A program made the position numbers and the translations under genes. A DNA stretch of 64,000 bases, taken from contig JAHHHF010000073.1 of NCBI GenBank assembly GCA_019359495.1, forward strand, positions 165,335 to 229,334. Reading direction: 5' to 3'. Under the pieces are notes generated by a model that saw nothing but the letters and a program-made list of their open reading frames with translations, ran no database searches and was not told the origin of the DNA. This DNA comes from Goleter apudmare HA4340-LM2 (GTDB taxonomy: Bacteria > Cyanobacteriota > Cyanobacteriia > Cyanobacteriales > Nostocaceae). Numbering within the stretch: the stretch's first letter is position 1; every line of letters starts with the position of its first letter. Shown here piece by piece: positions 1 to 7,778 of the stretch.

Positions 1-354
1 AGAACCGGCAACGTGAATAATATCATCATTTTCAAAACAACGCACTACATGGACGATCGCATCCACTTCCCGAATGTGAGAAAGGAATTGATTACCCAAC
101 CCTTCCCCTTGACTTGCACCTTTGACTAAACCCGCAATATCGACAAACTCAACACGTGCGGGAACAATTTGTTCCGAATTGGAAGTTTTCGCTAGAACGT
201 TTAACCGGTCATCCGGTACTGCGACAACGCCGACATTCGGTTCAATCGTGCAAAAAGGAAAGTTAGCGGCTTCAGCTTTGGCGTTAGCCACTACAGCATT
301 AAATAAAGTAGATTTTCCGACGTTGGGAAGTCCGACAATTCCGGCTCGTAGCAT
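1..354 (-). CDS. ychF: YchF/OLA1-family ATPase (5' part; gene runs off the window)
   Basis: The first 118 codons of the redox-regulated ATPase YchF, an Obg-related P-loop protein that binds ribosomes and prefers ATP. The start [20 protein letters not shown] carries the G1 loop (GLPNVGKST). It is followed by the family stretch [11 protein letters not shown] and the G3 region [16 protein letters not shown]. The reading frame is open to the window edge, so the rest of the G domain and the TGS domain lie outside. The ATG at 352-354 is the only plausible start because it opens directly onto the G1 motif. Identification is secure from the motif order; function beyond the family description is inferred. 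Confidence 0.95.
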   Translation of the reverse strand, partial: MLRAGIVGLPNVGKSTLFNAVVANAKAEAANFPFCTIEPNVGVVAVPDDRLNVLAKTSNSEQIVPARVEFVDIAGLVKGASQGEGLGNQFLSHIREVDAIVHVVRCFENDDIIHVAGS

Positions 355-392
355 TTTAGATTTTAGATTGGGGATGAAAGTACAAAGTTAAT

Positions 393-659
393 TTAAACAG
401 GTTCAGGAATGGTTTGGGGAACCGGCCCGGGAACCGTTTGGGGAATTGGCCCTGGAATCGGCTGGGGAATGGGATTAGGTACAGGTTCTGGAACTGGTTC
501 TGGTAAAGGACGGGGAATGGTTGGCCCCGGTGTTGGTTCAGGACTTGGTAAAGGGTTTGGTTCAGGGGTAGGTATTTGTGGTTCTGGGATGGAGATAGCA
601 ACAGGATTGATCATGGTCAGTCTCATTAAATTATTCGACTTTTTTAAGCTAGATGACAA
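393..659 (-). CDS. Small proline-rich (PEP-repeat) protein, unknown
   Basis: An 88-residue frame ending 38 bp upstream of the ychF start on the same strand. About the last 60 residues are almost only Pro, Glu, Ile/Val/Thr and Gly in an irregular PxP/PEP pattern, such as IPEPQIPTPEPNP and later PEPVPEPVPNP. There is no signal peptide and no recognised domain. Internal ATGs at codons 12 and 16 are alternative starts. The opposite strand is also open over this stretch (a Gly/Thr/Trp-rich frame), as expected from the repeated codons, so coding status is not certain. Such PEP tracts are seen in linkers and cell-surface proteins, but no function can be given. Confidence 0.45.
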   Translation of the reverse strand: MSSSLKKSNNLMRLTMINPVAISIPEPQIPTPEPNPLPSPEPTPGPTIPRPLPEPVPEPVPNPIPQPIPGPIPQTVPGPVPQTIPEPV

Positions 660-1108
660 CCCAAGTATTCGGCATCACCCTCAATGACGATACTTGTCCT
701 ATCTCCCTGTAATCAATCATGCATCAAAGAAGTATACAGAAATCGAGGCATAGGTGGAATGGTTGCAGAATGGACAGTATACGATTTGGTGAAGAATGTC
801 TCTGATAGTGCCAGCTATGAAACGCTCCATCATCATCTTGCCCCAATCAGAGGAGTCTCACTTGATTCGATTGTACAGTGGGCGATCGCCCAACTTGCAG
901 CGAGGAAACAAGCGCCAATCGCTTTTAGTTGGTTTTGAAAGGGCGATCCCTCTTCAAGATATGCTCAAAAGTTACGATGAGAATGATATTAGCTGAGAGA
1001 AAAGGTAAAAATGACTGCAAAAGACAAAATTCAAGCTGAAATTGATAGCCTTGATGAAGAATATCTTGATGAGCTATAGGACTCATATTGGATTTTTGAA
1101 CAGATACG
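660..1108. other. Spacer without a convincing gene
   Basis: Only short overlapping frames are present here (84 and 66 residues on the plus strand), with no recognisable domain and no good ribosome site. A HIP1-like GCGATCGC lies near 890. The single readable piece is the antitoxin-like stub at 1011-1079. The stretch looks like decayed coding DNA between two repeat-rich regions. Confidence 0.5.
1011..1079 (+). pseudogene. Truncated antitoxin-like N-terminus (22 codons)
   Basis: A purine-rich ribosome site (GAGAGAAAAGG) precedes ATG and the peptide MTAKDKIQAEIDSLDEEYLDEL, then an early TAG. The start resembles the first helix of short cyanobacterial toxin-antitoxin antitoxins, which open with the same kind of M-x-x-K-[DE]-K-I pattern. 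The usual C-terminal half and a toxin gene are missing, and a MITE begins 30 bp downstream. I read it as a relic; the family match is from memory of the pattern only. Confidence 0.4.
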
Positions 1109-1373
1109 TAGGGTGTGTCTAAGCTAATTTTGTGTATTAGCAATCTTTTGTAGTACGGGCATCTTGCCCGTTCTAATTAGCGGGCAAGATGCCCGCACCA
1201 CAAGAAAATTTTTTGCATCATCCCAATTTTGCAAAAATAAAATTTGTAGTGGGAGCATCTTGCTCCCTAATGTCCAGGAAGCGAGCTAGAGAGCCATCAC
1301 TACAAAAAAATAAATTGACACATTTGGGATGCTCCCAAATAGTTTGCAACATTTTAGCCTTGACACGCCACTA
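1109..1373. mobile_element. MITE-like dispersed element, copy 1
   Basis: A 265-bp segment nearly identical to 53046-53311. Its ends are imperfect terminal inverted repeats: the left begins TAGGGTGTGTCTAAGCTAA, and the right end read on the other strand begins TAGTGGCGTGTCAAGGCTAA. Both ends start with TA, as for elements inserting at TA (IS630/Tc1 type). Inside are a strong hairpin (CGGGCATCTTGCCCG facing CGGGCAAGATGCCCG) at about 1157-1197 and a second one built on GGGAGCATCTTGCTCCC. A short open frame over the element is conserved in both copies only because the DNA is; it is not called as a gene. Confidence 0.8.
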
Positions 1374-1527
1374 CACATACTGAGATTTTTTCAGATATCA
1401 AATCGGATTCCTATATATTATTTAATCAAAGATTTTTCTCAAGCCAAACAAAAGTTGAGAAAACCTAATTTCAGAACTCTTAGAGTAGCAGCTTTGCGTC
1501 TACAAGTCTGGCGACCGACGCAAGTGT

Positions 1528-1571
1528 GCGCCTCTGCGGTTAAAAAGTAATTTATTTAACCACAGAGGCGC
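1528..1571. repeat. Dispersed hairpin repeat (GCGCCTCTG type)
   Basis: A 17-bp stem with one mismatch: GCGCCTCTGCGGTTAAA (1528-1544) faces its complement at 1555-1571 across a 10-base loop. A relative with the same core GCGCCTCTG lies at 53621-53664, and the phrase CTGCGCCTCTGCG recurs at about 33626. It lies 57 bp past the phoD stop and could end that transcript. Confidence 0.7.
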
Positions 1572-1628
1572 AGAGAACATAGCGAAAAGTCAGAGCGGCT
1601 TTTTTATAACTTGTTCAGCAAGCCCTAG

Positions 1629-3209
1629 TTAGGCCCGGATTGCCCCTGGTTGCCCGTTTTGCACTACAAAGGAAGCTAGGGTACTAATGGAAGCATTGGG
1701 GCTAACGATAGACGATACAACACGGTAATCACTCTGCCAGAGTTCTGGGGTAAGTTTGCAACGGACATAACCTCGAAAAGCACCGTCAAAGAACTTAGTG
1801 TGGGGATTGTCTGACAAAGCGGCTTGCACTGGTGCAATGAACGGGGTAGGAAAGTCAGAGGAAATTGAAGTGCCAACAAACTCTGTTCCAACTGTAACGG
1901 AAGCTGGGTTGTTGAAGTCTGCTTTTAGGTCATGTACCCAACTAGAATGGATGTCTCCGGTAATCACCACTGGGTTAGCAGGTTGACGCTGTTGCAAAAA
2001 GTTGAATAGCCGATTCCGCGCCGCCACATAGCCATCCCATTGATCCACGTTGAATAAAGTTACTTCTGGGCGAGCATCAAAATCATATTCAGCGAGCATA
2101 GTTTGTTGAGCAATCACATTCCAACGCGATCGCGATTTATCTAATCCCTGGAATAGCCATTGCTCTTGCTCTTTTCCTGTCATGGTAGCATTGTCATCAA
2201 AAGCTTGAGGACAACGGGGTTTGAGTCCGTCATCACAGGGTTGATCGGTGCGATACTGACGGGTATCTAACACATTGAACTCAGCTAAATTACCGAAAGT
2301 GAATCGCCGATAAAGCTGCATATCTGTCCCGATGGGTATGGACGATGGACGCAATGGCATGTGTTCGTAATACGCTTGGTAAGCACTAACTCGCCGTGCT
2401 GCAAATGCCGCCGGGGTTTGGTTATCTTCAGGTATAAGGTTGGCGTAGTTGTTATCAACTTCATGATCGTCCCAGGTTACTATCCAGGGGAAGGCAGCAT
2501 GAGCAGCTTGTAGATTGCGATCGGTTTTATACAAAGCATGACGGTTGCGGTAGTCACTGAGGGTGATAATTTCCGGGCCGATGTGTTGGCGGGGCCCACC
2601 AGATTGGGGGCCGTATTCGTAAATGTAATCACCAAGATGCACAACTAGGTCAAGGTCTTCCTTCGCCAGATGTTCATATGCTGTGTAGTAGCCGTTCTGC
2701 CAATCTTGGCAGGAAACAAAAGCAAAGTTGAGTTGTTGGAAAGCTTCAGATGTGCGAGTCCGTCCAATTGGGCTAACTTCATTGCCAACTTTAAACCGAT
2801 ACCAGTACCAACGCTCAGGCTGTAACCCACTAACTTCAACGTGTACTGAGTGTCCTAGTTCTGGAGTTGCCAAAGTTGTGCCTCTCTGCACAACCCTCCT
2901 CATATTTTCATCCAGGGCTACTTCCCACCGCACTACAATATTTTGTAACGGCATTCCCCCGCCATTGAGTGGATCGGGAGCTAGTCGTGTCCATAATACA
3001 ACACCATCGGGCAAGGGATCGCCGGAGGCGACACCAAGGGTAAAGGGATAGCCAGAAAACCTCGGTCTTGCTAATGCTGGTCGCCATTGGCTAGTAATCG
3101 CTAACCCTGTGAGAAATCCTGCACCTAGCAAAAAACCCCGTCGTCCAGACCGATTTAATGGTAAGCGATACCCACGTATAGCTTCGCTAACATTTTGCAT
3201 GAGTTCCAT
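1629..3209 (-). CDS. phoD: PhoD-family alkaline phosphatase/phosphodiesterase, Tat-exported
   Basis: A 526-residue secreted metallophosphoesterase that releases phosphate from phosphomonoesters and diesters outside the cytoplasm. A Tat signal is visible: RRGFLLG at residues 23-29, a hydrophobic run, and an ALA cleavage site at 45-47. The mature part has the PhoD N-terminal domain (about 50-150) and then the metal-site motifs: FVSCQDW (165-170), HLGDY (191-195), WDDHEVDNNY (246-255) and GDIHSSW (418-424). The first ATG is supported by AGGGG five bases upstream; ATG at codon 4 is an alternative. A three-repeat Pho box lies 60 bp upstream, so induction by phosphate starvation is expected. Confidence 0.93.
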   Translation of the reverse strand: MELMQNVSEAIRGYRLPLNRSGRRGFLLGAGFLTGLAITSQWRPALARPRFSGYPFTLGVASGDPLPDGVVLWTRLAPDPLNGGGMPLQNIVVRWEVALDENMRRVVQRGTTLATPELGHSVHVEVSGLQPERWYWYRFKVGNEVSPIGRTRTSEAFQQLNFAFVSCQDWQNGYYTAYEHLAKEDLDLVVHLGDYIYEYGPQSGGPRQHIGPEIITLSDYRNRHALYKTDRNLQAAHAAFPWIVTWDDHEVDNNYANLIPEDNQTPAAFAARRVSAYQAYYEHMPLRPSSIPIGTDMQLYRRFTFGNLAEFNVLDTRQYRTDQPCDDGLKPRCPQAFDDNATMTGKEQEQWLFQGLDKSRSRWNVIAQQTMLAEYDFDARPEVTLFNVDQWDGYVAARNRLFNFLQQRQPANPVVITGDIHSSWVHDLKADFNNPASVTVGTEFVGTSISSDFPTPFIAPVQAALSDNPHTKFFDGAFRGYVRCKLTPELWQSDYRVVSSIVSPNASISTLASFVVQNGQPGAIRA

Positions 3210-3268
3210 ATTTACCCCTAATCAGAAAGTTTATTTGTTGCCACTGATGTCACGAAGCTACAAACACG

Positions 3269-3298
3269 CAATCAAGGGGCGATTAAGATACTGTTAAG
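3269..3298 (-). promoter_or_regulatory. Pho box upstream of phoD
   Basis: Read on the minus strand there are three octamers at 11-base spacing: CTTAACAG, CTTAATCG and CTTGATTG, separated by tat and ccc. The cyanobacterial Pho box is a tandem of YTTAAYYW with 3-base gaps; these match 6, 7 and 6 of 8 positions. It ends 60 bp before the phoD start. Confidence 0.7.
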
Positions 3299-3343
3299 TT
3301 TGGCGGGAAAATTATGCCCTGTAGATGTATAAAAAACTTCCAA

Positions 3344-4810
3344 ATGCTCAATCAAAATCAGGCACCCTTATTAGCAGCCTTAAAAGCCAATGCAGACCGT
3401 CCCCATACAGCTTTTTACACCCCAGGTCATAAGCGGGGGGTGGGAATTGGGCAACCTTTGGCTGACTTACTTGGTCAAGCTGTGTTTGGGGCTGATTTGA
3501 CTGAATTAGCAGATTTAGATAATCTTTTTACACCCCAAGGCGTGATTCAAGCAGCTCAACAACTAGCGGCTGAGGCATTTGGTGGTACACAAACATGGTT
3601 TCTTGTCAATGGTTCTACTTCTGGCATTGCCGCCGCCATCCTGGCTACTTGCGGTACGGGGGATAAAATTATTTTGCCTCGTCATGTGCATTCTTCCGCG
3701 ATCGCTGGGTTAATTCTTTCTGGTGCTATCCCGGTTTTCGTCAATCCTGAATATGACCCAGTGTTAGATATTGCCCACAGTGTAACGCCCCAGGCTGTCA
3801 AAACTGCACTGCAACAACATCCTGATGCTAAAGCCGTGTTGACAGTTTACCCCACATATTACGGCGTGTGTGGTGACTTACAGGCGATCGCCCAAATTAC
3901 CCACCAATACAATATCCCTCTACTGGTTGATGAAGCCCACGGCGCCCACTTCGCCTTTCACCCGGAGTTACCCACCCCAGCTTTAGCCGCAGGTGCAGAT
4001 TTAACCGTACAGTCCATCCACAAGGTATTGGGCGCTCTTACACAAGCATCAATGCTGCATATTCAAGGTCGCAGAATAGATAGCGATCGCGTTAGTAAAG
4101 CTTTGCAATTAGTCCAGTCTACCAGCCCCAGTTATCTACTTTTGGCTTCTCTTGATGCTGCACGTCAGCAAATGGCACTCCACGGCAGAGATTTGATGTC
4201 TCGAACTTTACAACTGGCAGATACAGCTAGAACTAGAATTAGTGGAATTCCTGGGTTATCTACTCCTCTATTTACGAGCAAACCATCACCTGGCTTTGTG
4301 ACTCTAGATAGAACTCGCCTGACTGTCACCGTTGCTGACTTGGGTTTGACAGGATTCGCCGCCGAGGCAATTTTAGATGAGCAGCTAAGTATAAATGCGG
4401 AATTTTCCTCACTGCAACATGTCACTTTTATTATTAGCTTGGGTAACACTCCCGCAGATATTGAAAAGTTAGTTCAAGCTTTCACCGATTTGGCTGAGAT
4501 GACTCCAAGTTCTCCAGTGAAAAAGCGGTTAATTTTCTGGGATAATGATTTTAAGATGGGTAGTTCTATGCAAATTTCCCCCCGTATAGCTTTCTTCAGC
4601 ACTACAGAAACATTACCTCTAGAACAAACCAGCGATCGCATTTGTGCAGAAATCGTCTGTCCCTACCCCCCAGGAATACCCGTGTTAATGCCCGGAGAAG
4701 TGATTACCAAACAAGCGCTTGATTATTTGCGGCAAATTCAAGTCATGGGAGGATTCATTAGCGGTTGTGCTGATACTAGCTTCAGCACCTTGAAAGTTGT
4801 CAAAGAATAG
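3344..4810 (+). CDS. Orn/Lys/Arg decarboxylase-family PLP enzyme
   Basis: A 488-residue fold-type I PLP enzyme of the family holding bacterial arginine, lysine and ornithine decarboxylases (short form without the N-terminal wing domain). Visible motifs, numbered from MLNQ: FYTPGHKRG (24-32), GSTSGI (90-95), VDEAHGAHF (195-203, the Asp that holds the PLP ring nitrogen), and SIHKVLGALTQ (224-234) with the Schiff-base lysine K227. A C-terminal decarboxylase domain follows from about residue 390. An ATG ten codons upstream (3314) is also in frame, but the family normally begins near MLNQNQAP. The substrate cannot be read from the sequence; arginine (polyamine supply) is the usual suggestion in cyanobacteria. 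Confidence 0.88.
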   Translation: MLNQNQAPLLAALKANADRPHTAFYTPGHKRGVGIGQPLADLLGQAVFGADLTELADLDNLFTPQGVIQAAQQLAAEAFGGTQTWFLVNGSTSGIAAAILATCGTGDKIILPRHVHSSAIAGLILSGAIPVFVNPEYDPVLDIAHSVTPQAVKTALQQHPDAKAVLTVYPTYYGVCGDLQAIAQITHQYNIPLLVDEAHGAHFAFHPELPTPALAAGADLTVQSIHKVLGALTQASMLHIQGRRIDSDRVSKALQLVQSTSPSYLLLASLDAARQQMALHGRDLMSRTLQLADTARTRISGIPGLSTPLFTSKPSPGFVTLDRTRLTVTVADLGLTGFAAEAILDEQLSINAEFSSLQHVTFIISLGNTPADIEKLVQAFTDLAEMTPSSPVKKRLIFWDNDFKMGSSMQISPRIAFFSTTETLPLEQTSDRICAEIVCPYPPGIPVLMPGEVITKQALDYLRQIQVMGGFISGCADTSFSTLKVVKE

Positions 4811-4877
4811 ACCTCTTGCATAAATACTCAAGTTCCAGTCAAGTTTCGGGATACCTGTTTGGTAGAAATTAAGACAA

Positions 4878-4989
4878 CTAAGTAGGTAGGCATAAATAAA
4901 CCCACCTATGTAAAGAAAAATAAATGAGGCTAAGACCCTCTTTCCTCCTGCCTTATCACAACGATAAATTCTTCCACCCACCTACTTAA
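4878..4989. mobile_element. Short MITE-like element with 13-bp inverted ends
   Basis: The left end CTAAGTAGGTAGG (4878-4890) and the complement of the right end, TTAAGTAGGTGGG (4977-4989), match at 11 of 13 positions. They bracket about 86 bp with no coding capacity. The right end overlaps the last codons and stop of the GFA-family gene: the TTAA of the element end supplies its TAA stop. I infer a non-autonomous insertion at the 3' end of that gene. Other copies in this genome would prove it; none was seen in this window. Confidence 0.55.
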
Positions 4990-5438
4990 CCCTGTTTTTT
5001 CCATTGCTCCCATAGCAGATACACATCCTCTGGTTGCTGATTATAATTCAGCATTTGGTCAGAAATCCTTACCCAAGGCTGTGCGCTGCGTGTCCAAACA
5101 TTTGCCACTGGACATAACCAACTTGTATCATCTAACGTTCCGGGTTTGACATTGATCGTATCTGGGCTGTAAGTCCGCTCATGAAACAATCGCGTTCCAC
5201 ACTCCCCGCAGAAAAAGTTTTTGACCTGGCGTCCACTATCAGCTGGACGAGTCCAAGCTTTTGGTTGCCCTTGAACAATGACGACAGCATCACGTGGGAC
5301 AGTGAGTGACATACCAAATGCACTGGAGGATTGTTTCTGACACTCCCGACAATGGCATACATAGAGAGTCAGAGGTTCAGCATGAATTTCATAACGAATC
5401 TGTCCACATTGACAGCCTCCAGTGTACGGAAAATTCAC
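4986..5438 (-). CDS. GFA/CENP-V-family zinc protein
   Basis: A roughly 150-residue protein of the glutathione-dependent formaldehyde-activating enzyme (Gfa) family. The zinc-binding cysteines are in order GGCQCGQIRYE, CHCRECQ and CGECGTRLF, matching the family's C-x-C, C-x-C-x2-C and C-x2-C layout. A GTG at 5436-5438 follows AGGAG nine bases upstream and opens onto NFPYTGGCQCG, so I prefer it to the ATG at 5489, which would add 17 residues. Most members are not true formaldehyde enzymes and the substrate is unknown. The stop codon falls inside the end of a MITE-like element, so the original C-terminus may have been altered. Confidence 0.85.
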   Translation of the reverse strand: MNFPYTGGCQCGQIRYEIHAEPLTLYVCHCRECQKQSSSAFGMSLTVPRDAVVIVQGQPKAWTRPADSGRQVKNFFCGECGTRLFHERTYSPDTINVKPGTLDDTSWLCPVANVWTRSAQPWVRISDQMLNYNQQPEDVYLLWEQWKKQG

Positions 5439-5536
5439 AACTTTTCTCTCCTGATAAATTTTAGTGAGGATTGACGCAGCCGTGATCAAAAATCAGCTTG
5501 TTAGGATTGCTTCTTGACATCGCAACGACTGCATAC

Positions 5537-6595
5537 TTACACCAAAGCAAAACTAGAGTCTGCTTCTAATTCTGGTTCATAACCATTTTGCACCAAATTC
5601 TCAATTGCCCTGTCAATCAAATCCAAACCCTGATTGACATCATCAACCAAACTTAATTTACCGCGCAAATCTGCCGCACCGACAAAACCCTTAGCGTACC
5701 AAGTCATGTGCTTGCGGGCTTGACGCACACCGCGATCGCCTTTATATTCCCATAAAGCTTGTAAATGTTCCCTCGCGCATTCCAACCTTTGAATTGGGGT
5801 TGGTGGCGCTAATAATTCCCCAGTCTTCAAGAAGTGATCAATCTCCCCTACCAAAAACGGATAACCCAAAGTCCCACGGGAACACATCACCCCATCAGCA
5901 CCAGTTTGCTCTAAACATTTCACCGCCGCTTCCACTGAGAAAATATCCCCATTGCCAATTACCGGGATAGAAAGCACCTCTTTGACACGGGCAATCCATT
6001 CCCAACGAGCATTACCATTGTACCCTTGGGCGCGGGTACGTCCATGCACCGTGATCATTTTTGCACCCGCATCTTCCATCCGCTTGGCAAAATCAAGAAT
6101 CGTAATTTCTTGGTCATTCCAGCCAATACGGGTTTTTACTGTTACAGGCACATCAACAGCCTGCACTACCTCGCGCACAATTGCCTCAGCTACTTCCGGC
6201 TGCCGCAACAGCGAAGAACCACCACCATTTTTAGTAATTTTATTTACTGGACAACCCATATTGATATCCACAGTATCAGCACCCTCCGCCACTGCTTTGA
6301 CTGCTGCTTCTGCCAAAAAATCAGGACGACAATCAAATAGTTGGATGCTAATTGGTCGTTCGTTGGGGTCTACCTCCATGATTTTGGGTAACTGCTTGAC
6401 ATAGTGCAACCCCGTGGCGTTCACCATTTCTGTGTACATCATGGAATCTGGGGCGTAGCGACGTACTAAGCGACGAAATACCAAATCTGTCACCCCAGAT
6501 AAAGGCGACTGCAAAACCCGGCTTTTGACCTCAAATGAGTCGATTTTTAGAGGTTGGGAAAGTTTAGCTTGGAGATTGGGAGATAGAGTAACCAT
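5537..6595 (-). CDS. dusB: tRNA-dihydrouridine synthase
   Basis: A 352-residue FMN-dependent enzyme that reduces uridine to dihydrouridine in the tRNA D-loop. The TIM barrel is visible from LQSPLSGVTD (residues 28-37). The catalytic cysteine is in DINMGCPVNK (C115). FMN/phosphate-binding parts follow: VKTRIGW, TVHGRTRAQGY, and IPVIGNGDI with GVMCSRGTLGYP. A helical tRNA-binding domain lies from about 260. Length and motif order fit the DusB/NifR3 group. It starts 98 bp after the GFA-family gene on the same strand. The subgroup (DusB rather than DusA or DusC) is inferred from the overall sequence. Confidence 0.93.
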   Translation of the reverse strand: MVTLSPNLQAKLSQPLKIDSFEVKSRVLQSPLSGVTDLVFRRLVRRYAPDSMMYTEMVNATGLHYVKQLPKIMEVDPNERPISIQLFDCRPDFLAEAAVKAVAEGADTVDINMGCPVNKITKNGGGSSLLRQPEVAEAIVREVVQAVDVPVTVKTRIGWNDQEITILDFAKRMEDAGAKMITVHGRTRAQGYNGNARWEWIARVKEVLSIPVIGNGDIFSVEAAVKCLEQTGADGVMCSRGTLGYPFLVGEIDHFLKTGELLAPPTPIQRLECAREHLQALWEYKGDRGVRQARKHMTWYAKGFVGAADLRGKLSLVDDVNQGLDLIDRAIENLVQNGYEPELEADSSFALV

Positions 6596-6667
6596 AAGAA
6601 ATATAAACTATGCAAAATACAGAATTCATCTCAGTGAGAAATGCTATAACTTCAACCCAAAATGCTC

Positions 6668-6916
6668 TCAATCTCCAGTCAATTCATTATTTTGATTTTT
6701 TGTCTGTTGTGCAACTTTTATAACTAGTTCAGCTTTCAACTTCAATGCTTGTGCAATTTGTTCGGCTGTCAAACCAAATTGTAATAATAGCTTTACAGCT
6801 TCCAAGTTTGCTTCCAAAAGGCCTTCTTGTCTACCTTCTTCCTTGGCCTCTTGATAAAATCGTGTTTCTTTCAAACTGTGTACAGGATATTTATTTTCCA
6901 TCTCATTGTGACTCAC
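6668..6916 (-). CDS. Stand-alone copy of the Rpn-like nuclease C-terminal tail
   Basis: An 82-residue frame starting with GTG at 6914-6916, overlapping the end of the next gene upstream by 14 bases; ATG at 6899-6901 is an alternative start. It aligns without gaps to the last part of that neighbour. S-H-N-E-M-E-N-K-Y lines up with MSRSEIEAMF, TRFYQEAKEEGR with TRVYQEAKQEGR, and FGLTAEQIAQALKL with LGLTVEQIAQALKL. It lacks the nuclease domain. I read it as a tandem partial duplication, either a decaying remnant or a small protein that could pair with the full-length one through the shared tail. Confidence 0.55.
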   Translation of the reverse strand: MSHNEMENKYPVHSLKETRFYQEAKEEGRQEGLLEANLEAVKLLLQFGLTAEQIAQALKLKAELVIKVAQQTKNQNNELTGD

Positions 6917-7778
6917 TATTCTCGGTAGTTACTTGTTGTGCAACTTGTCTAACTTGTTCAACTTCCAATTTCAATGCCTGTGCGATTTGTTCCACAGTCA
7001 ATCCCAACGCTAATAATTGAGATACAGCTTCTAATTTTGCTTCCACGCGACCTTCCACGCGACCTTGTTCTCGACCTTCCACGCGACCTTGTTCTCGACC
7101 TTCCACGCGACCTTCCACTCGGCCTTCTTGCTTGGCTTCTTGATAAACTCGTGTCTGCTGCAAATCACTTAACCTAAACATAGCTTCAATCTCGCTGCGA
7201 CTCATTGTTGGCAACTTATAAACCAAGATAGTCTCTATCAATTCTAGTAACTGCTGTTGTTTGGCTGGGGTATAGGTTGCTTGTGGGATGCGGTTGATTA
7301 ACTCTCTAGCAGTAATAATTGCTCTATCTTCATTTTCGATTACTAATTTAATAGTAGCAATTCCCACGGGCAACAATAAAGGATCACCTAATTCATCAAG
7401 ATAAATCCGACTGATACGTTGGCTAGTAAAGAATTCACTGTAATGTTTAATATCTGCTGTATCGGTACTGCGGTTGGGATAGATAACCACTGCCTGCCAA
7501 GAATTTTGTGGTTGATTTTGACGCAAGTATAAACTGATTTCTGAAACTAAGCGCGAATAAATTTCTGTATCGGTTTGAAATTGGACTTCGACAAAGTAAA
7601 TTGGGTTTTGCTCTCCTGGTGTCGGGAGAAAGACACCATCTATCCGAAATGCAGTTTGCTTGATTTCGATGGAGGAGAATTGATAAGCCTCTGCGATTTG
7701 GGGTGAGTTACCAATTAATTCAAAAAAGACACTGGGAAATTCTTGAAAAAGGCGATAAAAGATACTGTCAGTTTTCAC
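6903..7778 (-). CDS. Rpn/DUF2887-family PD-(D/E)XK nuclease-like protein
   Basis: A 291-residue protein of the recombination-promoting nuclease / putative transposase group, very common in filamentous cyanobacteria. The PD-(D/E)XK core is readable near the start: FRIDGVFLP (Asp) followed by IYFVEVQFQ (E-x-Q). A helical region follows, then an extremely charged tail made of EGR-[VE]-x-[GQ] units (DNA repeat at 7041-7124). It ends in the module LGLTVEQIAQALKLEVEQV, which resembles a short HTH/oligomerisation unit. Family members are proposed to cut DNA and promote recA-independent recombination. The downstream frame repeats this tail. Confidence 0.8.
   Translation of the reverse strand: MKTDSIFYRLFQEFPSVFFELIGNSPQIAEAYQFSSIEIKQTAFRIDGVFLPTPGEQNPIYFVEVQFQTDTEIYSRLVSEISLYLRQNQPQNSWQAVVIYPNRSTDTADIKHYSEFFTSQRISRIYLDELGDPLLLPVGIATIKLVIENEDRAIITARELINRIPQATYTPAKQQQLLELIETILVYKLPTMSRSEIEAMFRLSDLQQTRVYQEAKQEGRVEGRVEGREQGRVEGREQGRVEGRVEAKLEAVSQLLALGLTVEQIAQALKLEVEQVRQVAQQVTTENSESQ
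7041..7124. repeat. Seven tandem 12-bp coding repeats in the Rpn-like gene
   Basis: On the plus strand seven 12-base units follow each other: TTCCACGCGACC (four times), TTGTTCTCGACC (twice) and a variant TTCCACTCGGCC. They encode alternating G-R-V-E and G-R-E-Q on the minus strand. The array is prone to slippage, so its length may vary between strains. Confidence 0.85.

Noticed and set aside
409..687. Gly/Thr-rich 92-codon frame on the plus strand
   Set aside because: It is the antisense image of the proline-rich repeats at 393-659; the low-complexity composition follows from the repeat.
1189..1383. 64-codon frame conserved with 53127-53330
   Set aside because: Both lie inside copies of the same MITE-like element; conservation comes from the element, and the frame has no ribosome site.
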